From contig NZ_JBQCJW010000043.1 in assembly GCF_051967575.1 (NCBI RefSeq), positions 1 to 25,594 on the forward strand: a stretch of 25,594 nt of DNA. The letters are read 5' to 3'. Shown here piece after piece: positions 13,603 to 20,823 of this stretch (position 1 is its first letter; each line of letters starts with the position of its first letter). The DNA is from Solibacillus silvestris_B. GTDB lineage: Bacteria > Bacillota > Bacilli > Bacillales_A > Planococcaceae. The position numbers and the translations under genes were made by a program. The notes beneath the pieces were generated by a model. That model was not told where the DNA came from. It saw only the letters and a program-made list of their open reading frames with translations, and made no database searches.

Positions 13603-14038
13603 CGTTGAGTGATTTTTCAAATATAATTTTATGCCGTCCTTTTTCATCAATAAAGGTGGATACTATATCAAAGCCTGCCTTCAAATTAACGATTAACATT
13701 GCTTTTCTATTATTTCTTCCATATGTACGAACGCGCAGATAGCCCTTTTTTTTACACCATTCATGCTGGGCTGCCATACATTTCGCTGCAATACCTTGCT
13801 GTTGAAACTGTGGGTGCACACCGCCCAGCCAGCTATAAAACACACCGTCCTGTTGCTCATAGCCAAGCTTGAAACCTGCCACTACACCATCCTCTACAGC
13901 GACTACTGCCAATAAATTTTGCTTCTCTCTCAACTTCTGCTCCTTTAGCGAATCCCCTTCAAATACAGCTTTATGAACTTCTTGAATGCCGTCTAATATT
14001 TCTCGTGGAATATACCGCTCAAACCGGAAAATTTTAAT
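13583..14038 (-). CDS. GNAT family N-acetyltransferase, probable ATT start
   Basis: Acetyl-CoA-dependent acetyltransferase of unknown substrate, about 151 residues from the chosen start, normal for GNAT. The acetyl-CoA motif WLGGVHPQFQQQGIAAKCM is clear (Q-x-x-G-x-A). The C-terminal RTYGRNNRKAMLIVNLKAGFDIV block is the usual N-x-x-A-x-x-x-x-x-K-x-G-F pattern. The frame is open to a GTG at 14149, but neither that nor an internal GTG at 14116 has a ribosome site, and the extra N-terminus is basic/hydrophobic and not GNAT-like. Strong AAGGAAGGGGAGGG lies 5 nt before an ATT at 14038, so an ATT start is likely. The true start could still be 14149 or 14116. Confidence 0.75.
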   Translation of the reverse strand: MKIFRFERYIPREILDGIQEVHKAVFEGDSLKEQKLREKQNLLAVVAVEDGVVAGFKLGYEQQDGVFYSWLGGVHPQFQQQGIAAKCMAAQHEWCKKKGYLRVRTYGRNNRKAMLIVNLKAGFDIVSTFIDEKGRHKIIFEKSLNEKDESM

Positions 14039-14133
14039 GTCGCCCTCCCCTTCCTTTCTAATATTTCCATTGCGTAATTGTTTTTTATAAAAAATAATGA
14101 GAATAAACTTATGCACGCTTCGTTGTATTATAT

Positions 14134-14147
14134 GAAAAAGCTTTTTC
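14134..14147. repeat. 14-bp perfect palindrome in the GNAT/sigma divergent region
   Basis: GAAAAAGCTTTTTC is a perfect palindrome placed 8 bp before the AAGGAG site of the sigma factor gene. It could be an operator or chance A/T-rich symmetry. Confidence 0.35.
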
Positions 14148-14169
14148 ACTAAAATAAGGAGCCAAGCCT

Positions 14170-14733
14170 ATGAAAAGTTCACCGAATAACTTTATCGATC
14201 GATTAAAAAAACAAAAGGAAGATGCCCTTGATTATATTATCGATGTTTACATGCCACTTGTAAAAGCGATTGCGCATAAAATTTTGCATACACAACCCAA
14301 GCAAGATGTAGATGAATGCATCAATGATGTGTTTTTGAATGTTTGGCAAAATGCCTCACAATTTCAAGGAGACATAGACGATTTTAAAAAGTGGATCGGC
14401 ATGATTACGAAGTATAAAGCAATCGATCGCTATCGGCAATCTGAAAAACGCGCAGCCCGCGAGCAATCAGATGCATCATTACAACAAAAAAAGGCCAACT
14501 GCACTACCGAACAAAAAATACTTGAGCGCGAACAAAAAAACGAGCTGCTGTTTGCACTAAGCCAATTAGCTGAGCTCGACCGCCATATTTTTATTATGAA
14601 ATATTATCTAGAACTAACAAATAGCGAAATTGCCGACGCACTTGGGCTCACAAAGGCCGCTGTCGATAATCGCTTATACCGGGGCAAAAAAGAACTCGCC
14701 CAACATGACAATTTAAAGGAGCGCTTTATATGA
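14170..14733 (+). CDS. ECF-type sigma-70 family RNA polymerase sigma factor
   Basis: Alternative sigma factor of 187 residues with only regions 2 and 4. Region 2 spans about 20-92, with DVDECINDVFLNVWQNASQF (46-65) and the -10 recognition helix WIGMITKYKAIDRYRQ (75-90). Region 4 spans about 125-178, with LAELDRHIFIMKYYLELTNSEIADALGLTKAAVDNRLYRGKKEL, a classic helix-turn-helix. A hydrophilic linker (93-122) joins them. AAGGAG lies 9 nt before the ATG. Its stop overlaps the next gene's ATG (ATGA, 14730-14733), which encodes a DUF4179 protein. This is the usual sigma/anti-sigma pair of Bacillales, for extracytoplasmic stress. The signal and regulon are not visible; autoregulation is common for such pairs. 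Confidence 0.92.
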   Translation: MKSSPNNFIDRLKKQKEDALDYIIDVYMPLVKAIAHKILHTQPKQDVDECINDVFLNVWQNASQFQGDIDDFKKWIGMITKYKAIDRYRQSEKRAAREQSDASLQQKKANCTTEQKILEREQKNELLFALSQLAELDRHIFIMKYYLELTNSEIADALGLTKAAVDNRLYRGKKELAQHDNLKERFI

Positions 14734-15755
14734 ATATAAAAGAGTGGATGGAGCTCGATATTGATCGCCTGGAAACGGAACCTGTGACTAAACTCGAAAA
14801 GCAGCGAGTGAAGCAGCATGTGCTAAAAAAATATAAAAAAGCATCACTTTGGAAATCGATTGGCGCAGCGGCTGTAATTCTTGTTAGCGCCACTGCTTTA
14901 ACAGCATTCGCCTTTCCTTCTGTCGCCTCGCAAATACCGTTTATGAATAATGTCATGAGCTATTTTGATGATGATTACGGACAATATACAAACTTTGAGC
15001 TCTTCTCTGATGATTTAGGACTTGTTGATTCAGACAACGGTATTTCCATTTTAATTGATCATGCTGTATACGACGGCACGAATATTATTGTTTCGTATGC
15101 TTTGGAAACAGAGGAGAATCTCGGAGAATCAATCATGATGAGTGGCGGAAACTGGTTTGACGTGAGAGGTGCAAACGGCCTGGGTGGCAGTGATCGAATT
15201 ATCCAAATCGATGATACACATTATGTGGGCCTCGCTCAATTCACCCCAACTTTTAAAGATGGGATATTTCCTGAAGAAATTGAAGTAACATGGAAGCCAA
15301 AAGCCTTTCAAAACTATGAAACTGACATAGTGGCACAGGGCGACTGGTCATTTAATTTCTCGCTCAATCGTATAGACGGTACTGTTATTGCTCTTGATGA
15401 AACGGCAGAAAATGAGCAAGTGCGTATCACATTGAATTCGATCGAGTTTACCGATGTATCCACCGTTTTGTCATACAAACAATTTGCAAGTGAAGAGTTA
15501 CGTAAAGATTGGCCATCGGTAACACCCGTATTTACGGTAAAAGATGATTTAGGCAATGTCTACGTGGATGGTTTAGGCGGTGGCGGTACAACTTCCGACG
15601 ATTTTGTAACATTTACCGGCACAACATCATTTGGCGCAATTAAAGAGGGTGCAACAAAGCTATTCATTGAGCCAACAGCGATTGCCAGCCTGGAGTATGG
15701 ACGCGGACATGAAGAAATTTCGCTTGATGCTATTGTAATCGATTTGGCAAAATAA
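14730..15755 (+). CDS. DUF4179 domain-containing anti-sigma factor
   Basis: Single-pass membrane protein of 341 residues. The cytoplasmic N-terminus (1-42) is charged and binds sigma factors in this family (MELDIDRLETEPVTKLEKQRV). One membrane helix follows (about 43-61, SIGAAAVILVSATALTAFA). The rest (62-341) is extracytoplasmic: a DUF4179 segment (about 45-140) and then beta-rich immunoglobulin-like regions. It is translationally coupled to the ECF sigma gene by ATGA overlap, so it most likely holds that sigma factor inactive until an envelope signal is received. The stimulus is unknown. A strong terminator follows at 15761. Confidence 0.88.
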   Translation: MNIKEWMELDIDRLETEPVTKLEKQRVKQHVLKKYKKASLWKSIGAAAVILVSATALTAFAFPSVASQIPFMNNVMSYFDDDYGQYTNFELFSDDLGLVDSDNGISILIDHAVYDGTNIIVSYALETEENLGESIMMSGGNWFDVRGANGLGGSDRIIQIDDTHYVGLAQFTPTFKDGIFPEEIEVTWKPKAFQNYETDIVAQGDWSFNFSLNRIDGTVIALDETAENEQVRITLNSIEFTDVSTVLSYKQFASEELRKDWPSVTPVFTVKDDLGNVYVDGLGGGGTTSDDFVTFTGTTSFGAIKEGATKLFIEPTAIASLEYGRGHEEISLDAIVIDLAK

Positions 15756-15760
15756 ATGGA

Positions 15761-15797
15761 AACAAGCGCTGCGTGTAATTATGCAGCGCTTGTTTTT
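15761..15797 (+). terminator. Terminator of the sigma/anti-sigma operon
   Basis: AACAAGCGCTGC (15761-15772) pairs perfectly with GCAGCGCTTGTT (15783-15794), followed by T-rich sequence. Confidence 0.92.
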
Positions 15798-15862
15798 GTA
15801 ACATATGCAAAAGATTCGTCTTATAATAAAGCACCATTTATATCAAAAAGTATCGGCTTTAT

Positions 15863-16132
15863 CTACTTAATCTCCTTCTCCATCGTCACCGTTTCCATCA
15901 CAAAACCAAGTGGACTTGTCACTGTTTCATTTTTTGAAATATGAAAACCGAGTCTTTTATATAAACGAATATTATCACTTTCAGACTTTCGGACTTTACA
16001 GCGCATAATTGGAATCTGCTCTTTTACGGCTAATTTCTCGATGGACATTACGAGCGCACTTGCTACCCCTCCATTCCAATCAACTCGCCTTGGCATGAAG
16101 TTTGTCATCCCCAACTTTTGGTGAAGAGCCAT
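15863..16132 (-). pseudogene. Truncated GNAT acetyltransferase remnant
   Basis: The 89-codon open frame has only the C-terminal half of a GNAT fold: a degenerate acetyl-CoA loop (WNGGVASALVMSIEKLAVKE) and the strand-helix block KVRKSESDNIRLYKRLGFHISKNE. The N-terminal strands normally needed are absent. The ATG at 16132 has no ribosome site. Upstream, an AAAGGAG (around 16210) is followed by a different frame that stops. I take it as a decayed gene, though a very short acetyltransferase-like protein cannot be excluded. Confidence 0.55.
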
Positions 16133-16612
16133 TTTATGTATAGAAATAACATAAATGGATAGTAATACCGGACATACGCCCTTTTCGGGATAAAGTGGCG
16201 CTATGTATCTCCTTTTATAATATCTTTTATATTAATATGACGTGCAGAATGACAAACAGTATAAAACGGCTAATTGAATAGAGGGAGAAATTCCCTTTAT
16301 TTAGAAAATAGAATGAAAAATGGCCTAAATAATCGGAGTAATTTCGTCTATTAACTCGAAAAATATGAAAATAAGGAGTTTTGTTGCCCTTAACCGGAAA
16401 TTTTCCCTTTATTTCTCCCAGAACAAGCTTCATTCCGCAAATAAACGGAATTTCTCCGCTTACTTACCATAAAATGAAACAGTGATTGGTGAAGCGGTTA
16501 TTTAGGTAAAGACAATTAAATTAAATAGACCATTTATTTCCATATCCTTAAATTCCCACTCTTCCCCTTCCCCCTTGAACCATATAAAGGAATGCCATTC
16601 ACACAGTTTTTA
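16133..16612. other. Non-coding stretch around the second repeat block
   Basis: No credible gene on either strand. It is A/T-rich, contains the second palindromic repeat block (16278-16464), and otherwise shows nothing I can name. The short frame across the repeats is a by-product of their composition. Confidence 0.6.
16278..16464. repeat. Palindromic intergenic repeat, copy 2
   Basis: Four related units (about 16278-16302, 16328-16352, 16391-16414, 16440-16461) of the form AATA-(A/C)GG-n-CCG/TCC-TTATT repeat every 50-60 bp. The first is ATAGAGGGA-GAAAT-TCCCTTTAT. The 16327-16464 portion aligns along its full length with 4041-4180, including spacer segments such as ATATGAAAATAAGGAG against ACATGAAAATGGAG. 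The alignment is by eye. Confidence 0.75.
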
Positions 16613-17470
16613 TTAATTTTCTATTATACTTTTTGCAAACAATGCTGCTTCTTTTAAAGCATCTTGCTTAATATTCATTGCAATTTTCATTTCCTCTAAT
16701 AATTGCACGACTTTTTCTGTTGATACATTGCCTGTTGCACCAGGTGAAAATGGACAGCCGCCCAATCCGGCTATTGAGCTATCAAACTTTTCAATGCCTG
16801 CTTGCATCGCCGCAATGATATTGGCATAGGCAAAGCCATTCGTATCATGAAAATGACCTACAAATTGTGTGTTCGGAAAATCTTTTTTGAGCTGTGAAAA
16901 CCGCTCATAAACAAGTTGCGGATTTGCTTGCCCATTTGTATCCCCAATTGAAATTTCATCAACCCCGTATGTCACAAAATGGCTGACAACGCGCTTTACT
17001 TGCTCATATGTAACATCGCCTTCATATGGACAGCTGAAGCACATTGATACATAGCCCCGAATAAATAGTTGATGCTTCTTGGCAAGCTGAAACACATCGG
17101 CACATTCGGCAAGTGACTGTTCAATCGAACGGTTAATGTTTTTTTCATTGAATGTTTCACTAGCCCCGACAAACACGGCAATTTGCGGCACGCCTGCATC
17201 AATAGCACGCTGCAATGCTTTCACATTCGGTGTCAACGCTATAAACTTCATACCAAGCTCTCTGCAAAATGCTGCAATTTCTGCGGCATCTGCCATTTGC
17301 GGCACTACTTTTGGATGTACAAATGATGCGGTTTCGATCCGGTCAAAGCCTGCTAAAGCAAGTTTTTCAATCAGCCTTTTTTTGCTTTCTGTCGGGACAA
17401 ATACCTTCTCGTTTTGCAGCCCATCCCGCGGACCTACCTCAATGATTTCTACTTGCTTTGGAAATTGCAT
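16613..17470 (-). CDS. Hydroxymethylglutaryl-CoA lyase
   Basis: HMG-CoA lyase cleaves 3-hydroxy-3-methylglutaryl-CoA to acetoacetate and acetyl-CoA in leucine breakdown (B. subtilis YngG, Pseudomonas MvaB). The protein has 285 residues from the chosen start. It is a DRE-TIM barrel enzyme with VGPRDGLQNE (12-21), the metal-binding GHFHDTNG (205-212), and the lyase active-site signature SSIAGLGGCPFSPGATGN (231-248) with catalytic Cys239. The frame is open 42 codons further upstream, but that part is hydrophobic and unlike the family. ATG at 17470 begins MQFPKQVEIIEVGPRDG and has AGGGGTG upstream. No other leucine-degradation gene is nearby, so it is an isolated copy here. Related lyases of the same family are a less likely alternative. 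Confidence 0.9.
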   Translation of the reverse strand: MQFPKQVEIIEVGPRDGLQNEKVFVPTESKKRLIEKLALAGFDRIETASFVHPKVVPQMADAAEIAAFCRELGMKFIALTPNVKALQRAIDAGVPQIAVFVGASETFNEKNINRSIEQSLAECADVFQLAKKHQLFIRGYVSMCFSCPYEGDVTYEQVKRVVSHFVTYGVDEISIGDTNGQANPQLVYERFSQLKKDFPNTQFVGHFHDTNGFAYANIIAAMQAGIEKFDSSIAGLGGCPFSPGATGNVSTEKVVQLLEEMKIAMNIKQDALKEAALFAKSIIEN

Positions 17471-17570
17471 ATGCTTCACCCCTAATTCAAAAATCTCGAA
17501 AACGTAAATATTTTCTAGAATATAACAAATTATAATAGGTAAGTAAACGAATATTCCTTTTCTCTTTATG

Positions 17571-17604
17571 AAAAACACCAACCTGCCAGTAAACAAGTTG
17601 GTGT
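17571..17604 (-). terminator. Terminator of serS
   Basis: On the minus strand ACACCAAC (17597-17604) pairs with GTTGGTGT (17575-17582) followed by TTTTT, 10 bp after the serS stop. Confidence 0.88.
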
Positions 17605-17613
17605 AGAAAAATA

Positions 17614-18906
17614 TTATTTAGCAGAAATAGCTTCAATGCCACCCATGTAAGGTCGCAATGCTTCAGGAATCACGACTGAACCATCAGCTGTTTGGTAATT
17701 CTCCAATATCGCTGCGACTGTACGCCCGATTGCCAGGCCTGAGCCGTTTAATGTGTGCACGTATTCCGGTTTTGCGCCTGCTTCACGACGGAAACGGATG
17801 TTGGCACGACGCGCTTGGAAATCTTCGAAGTTTGAACAAGAAGAAATTTCACGGTACATATTTTGTGCCGGGATCCATACTTCCAAATCGTATTTTTTCG
17901 CAGCTGTGAAGCCTAAATCTGCGGTACACATTTTTAATTTGCGGTATGGCAAGCCTAAAAGCTGTAATACTTTTTCGGCATGACCTGTTAAAATTTCAAG
18001 TTGCTCATAAGATTCTTCCGGTTTTACAAAGCGCACTAATTCCACTTTGTTGAATTGGTGCTGACGGATCAGCCCGCGTGTATCACGACCTGCAGAACCA
18101 GCCTCTGAACGGAAGTTAGCGCTATAGGCAGCAAATCCTTGTGGAAGTAAATCCGCTGACAGAATTTCATCACGATAATAGTTTGTTACCGGTACTTCAG
18201 CAGTTGGAATCAAATAATAATCCATCTCATCTTCTTCACGTACTAATTTAAATACATCTTCTTCAAACTTCGGCAATTGGCCTGTACCTGTCAACGAATC
18301 GCGGTTAACGATTTGCGGTGGCAGCATTTCTGTATAGCCATGCTGATCTGAATGAAGATCCATCATGAAGTTCAGTAAAGCGCGTTCCAAACGTGCACCT
18401 AAACCTTTATAGAACAAAAAACGGCTTCCCGTAACTTTAGCGCCGCGCTCAAAGTCCACGATATCCAAATCTTTTGCAATATCCCAGTGTGCCTTCGCTT
18501 CAAAATCAAGTGCCGGCACGTCGCCCCAAGTATATTCCTCTACATTATCCTCTTCCTCCATACCAACCGGAACAGATTCATGCGGGATATTTGGTAAACG
18601 CATCATCATATCCTTGAATTCTTCTTCGATTGCGTTTAATTCCGCATCCAGTGCTTTAATCTCGTCACCCACTTCACGCATGCGGGCAATCACTTCTGTT
18701 GCATCTTCCTTGTTGCGCTTCATAACAGAAATTTGCTCTGATACTTTGTTGCGCTCCGCTTTCAATACTTCTGTTTTGGCGATCATCTCACGGCGCTTCG
18801 TATCTAAGCTTTCGAAGTTGTCCAAATTTCCTAAATCCTCATTGCGTGTAAGAAGCATTCGTTTCACTTCTTCAAAATTGTCGCGGACACGTTTAATATC
18901 TAACAT
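17614..18906 (-). CDS. serS: Seryl-tRNA synthetase
   Basis: Charges tRNA-Ser (and tRNA-Sec where present) with serine. The protein has 430 residues, normal for bacterial SerRS. An N-terminal antiparallel coiled coil (about 25-100) binds the long variable arm of tRNA-Ser. The class II core has motif 2 (FRSEAGSAGRDTRGLIRQHQFNKVELV) and motif 3 (LNGSGLAIGRTVAAILENYQ), along with TAEVPVTN. ATG at 18912 is only one base after AGGAGG, while ATG at 18906 is 7 bases after, so I take 18906 (MLDIKRVRDN). The gene is preceded by a serine T-box leader and promoter, and followed by its own terminator. It sits where B. subtilis has serS, but pdxST is not next to it. Confidence 0.97.
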   Translation of the reverse strand: MLDIKRVRDNFEEVKRMLLTRNEDLGNLDNFESLDTKRREMIAKTEVLKAERNKVSEQISVMKRNKEDATEVIARMREVGDEIKALDAELNAIEEEFKDMMMRLPNIPHESVPVGMEEEDNVEEYTWGDVPALDFEAKAHWDIAKDLDIVDFERGAKVTGSRFLFYKGLGARLERALLNFMMDLHSDQHGYTEMLPPQIVNRDSLTGTGQLPKFEEDVFKLVREEDEMDYYLIPTAEVPVTNYYRDEILSADLLPQGFAAYSANFRSEAGSAGRDTRGLIRQHQFNKVELVRFVKPEESYEQLEILTGHAEKVLQLLGLPYRKLKMCTADLGFTAAKKYDLEVWIPAQNMYREISSCSNFEDFQARRANIRFRREAGAKPEYVHTLNGSGLAIGRTVAAILENYQTADGSVVIPEALRPYMGGIEAISAK

Positions 18907-18980
18907 GTTCATTCCTCCTAATATTTATGAAATGATGATCTTGAGCACTTTAACGCGTTGATGTATTAGCGAATTGAATA

Positions 18981-19227
18981 CAAAAAAGCCCTCAATCCCT
19001 ATAAAAGGGACGAGAGCTACCCGCGTTGCCACCCTAATTGAATAGAAAAATTCTATTCCTCTTAATAATTAACGACTCTGGTAAGCCGGCTTCCACCTAC
19101 TGTTATTTCAGAAAAAGCATCTCAAGGACGGATTCACAAGTGTTTTTATCAGCTTTCACCAACCGCTGACTCTCTAGGAAAAACGCGCTTGCTACTACTT
19201 CCTATCATCGAATTCATTTATAAATTT
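18981..19227 (-). promoter_or_regulatory. T-box riboswitch leader of serS
   Basis: On the minus strand the invariant T-box sequence AGGGTGGCAACGCGG (19021-19035) is present. It is followed by a terminator hairpin (about 18987-19018) with a T6 run. Upstream is a stem I region with GGTGGAAG-like and GGTTGGTGAAAGCTGA elements. The UCC serine codon at 19130-19132, within GAAUCC, is a plausible specifier. Uncharged tRNA-Ser would pair with the specifier and the T-box to prevent termination and raise serS expression. The specifier choice is tentative. Confidence 0.93.
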
Positions 19228-19233
19228 AACCAT

Positions 19234-19262
19234 ACTGTACTATAAACATTGTGCCATTGCAA
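19234..19262 (-). promoter_or_regulatory. Promoter of the serS leader
   Basis: On the minus strand -35 TTGCAA (19257-19262) and -10 TACAGT (19234-19239) are 17 bp apart. This places transcription start near 19227, ahead of the T-box. Confidence 0.7.
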
Positions 19263-19372
19263 GTTTCTGCTTAAATATTCATTAATTCAGCTTGTCATGC
19301 TATACTTTTCTGGCATTACTAACAGTTCTTAAAAAACCGGATTTATAATAGTCAGTTAAGGAGGTTATTTTC

Positions 19373-20773
19373 ATGCTTTTCTTTCAGCTACAAAAAGAAC
19401 ATACTATTCCACTATATGAACAACTTTATATTGGTATAAAAAATACCATTATAAATAATCAATTAGTTGTGGGTGCCAGGCTTCCTTCAAAACGCGAACT
19501 CGCTGAATTTTTCAGCATTAGCCAAACGACGGTCGAACTGGCCTATGCACAGCTTATGGCAGAAGGTTATATTATTTCCAGGCCTCGCATTGGCTATTTC
19601 GTCGAGGAAATTGATGCATTGCCCTTCCGCGAAAATGTGGCTGCAAAAATCGATTTTCAGCAAACATCACAACAAATTGAATATGAAATTGATTTCTCTT
19701 CCGCAAAAATTGATGAAGACGCCTTTCCTTTCACTGTATGGCGAAAATACGCCAAAGATGTGCTGGATACACCGTTTAAACATTTATTGCAAACAGGGGA
19801 ACGCCAAGGAGAACTTGCACTGCGCATTGAAATTGCAAACTACTTGCATCAATCGCGCGGCATCAAATGCAACCCCGAACAAATCGTCATCGGATCTGGT
19901 ACTGAACAGCTGCTGCCGATGATTTTAAAACTTTTGGGCAACGATGTTTTACTCGCTTTCGAAAATCCGGGCTACTCGCCAATACCGCGCCATCAACTTA
20001 GCCAGCTCGCAATTCCTATTGCTGTTGATGCAGACGGGATTGTTGTTGAACAATTGCAAAAAACGAATGCAAATGCGGTTTATATCACGCCTTCCCACCA
20101 ATTCCCGACTGGTGCCGTACTTTCCGCCAATAGACGCACACAGCTTTTGAAATGGGCAGCAAAATCAGCAGACCGCTTTATAATTGAAGATGACTACGAC
20201 AGCGAATTTCGTTATATCGGGAAACCGATTCCTGCATTGCGTGGACTTGATCAAAACGACCGTGTCATTTATTTGAGCACATTTACAAAATCGCTCATGC
20301 CATCGTTGCGTGTCGCTTATTTCGTCTTGCCGCCAACGCTCATCAAACGGTATCAAGAGCATTTTAATTATTATTCTTCTACGGTTCCTCGTTTTGAGCA
20401 GCATATATTGGCAAAGTTTATGAAGGACGGGCATTTTGCCAAACACCTGAACCGCATGCGGAAAATTTACCGTAAAAAACATGATAAATGCATCGAAATC
20501 TTTTCAAATCATTATCCCGAAATCACCGTATCAGGGGATGCGGCAGGCACGAATATACTAATCGCATTTCCCCATGAAAAATCGGAACAGGAGCTTCAAA
20601 AAATAGCGCGACAGAATAGCATTTATATTTTGCCGCTATCCAATTATTTTTTGACGGAGCAGCACTATCCGAAACGGACGTTTTTATTAGGCTTCGGCCA
20701 TTTACTCCTTCATGAAATAGAGCAAAAAATTCATAAGCTAATGACCATTTGGGACATTCCCAAAAACGAATAG
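19373..20773 (+). CDS. MocR/PdxR-type transcriptional regulator (GntR HTH plus aminotransferase fold)
   Basis: MocR regulators fuse a GntR winged helix to an inactive aminotransferase-like, PLP-binding domain. PdxR members sense PLP to control vitamin B6 synthesis. The 466-residue protein has the winged helix (about 12-80, with LPSKRELAEFFSISQTTVELAYAQL) and the linker (81-110). The type I aminotransferase fold has TPSHQFPTG (239-247), DDYDSEFRY (273-281) and the PLP lysine in TFTKSL (Lys306). AAGGAGG precedes the ATG. It lies between serS and dacA, exactly where pdxST sits in B. subtilis, which supports a PdxR-like identity. Neither pdxS nor pdxT is present in the window, so its target must lie elsewhere. 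Other MocR roles, e.g. GABA or taurine regulation, remain possible. Confidence 0.88.
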   Translation: MLFFQLQKEHTIPLYEQLYIGIKNTIINNQLVVGARLPSKRELAEFFSISQTTVELAYAQLMAEGYIISRPRIGYFVEEIDALPFRENVAAKIDFQQTSQQIEYEIDFSSAKIDEDAFPFTVWRKYAKDVLDTPFKHLLQTGERQGELALRIEIANYLHQSRGIKCNPEQIVIGSGTEQLLPMILKLLGNDVLLAFENPGYSPIPRHQLSQLAIPIAVDADGIVVEQLQKTNANAVYITPSHQFPTGAVLSANRRTQLLKWAAKSADRFIIEDDYDSEFRYIGKPIPALRGLDQNDRVIYLSTFTKSLMPSLRVAYFVLPPTLIKRYQEHFNYYSSTVPRFEQHILAKFMKDGHFAKHLNRMRKIYRKKHDKCIEIFSNHYPEITVSGDAAGTNILIAFPHEKSEQELQKIARQNSIYILPLSNYFLTEQHYPKRTFLLGFGHLLLHEIEQKIHKLMTIWDIPKNE

Positions 20774-20788
20774 GCATGAATATACGAC

Positions 20789-20823
20789 AGAGACGTTGCT
20801 TATTTTTTGAACGTCTCGTTTTA
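20789..20823 (+). terminator. Terminator of the MocR-type gene
   Basis: GAGACGTT (20790-20797) pairs with AACGTCTC (20810-20817) followed by GTTTTAT. It lies at the end of the convergent asparagine synthetase gene. Confidence 0.7.

Noticed and set aside
16227..16433. 68-codon frame on the minus strand
   Set aside because: It lies inside the palindromic repeat block; its composition follows the repeats and it has no ribosome site.
17471..17596. Hydrophobic N-terminal extension making the HMG-CoA lyase a membrane protein
   Set aside because: Family members start at the MQFP-type methionine, which has its own ribosome site; the extension is an accident of an open upstream frame.
18907..18912. 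Two-codon longer serS start at 18912
   Set aside because: The AGGAGG would be one base from that ATG, too close for initiation; 18906 has proper spacing.
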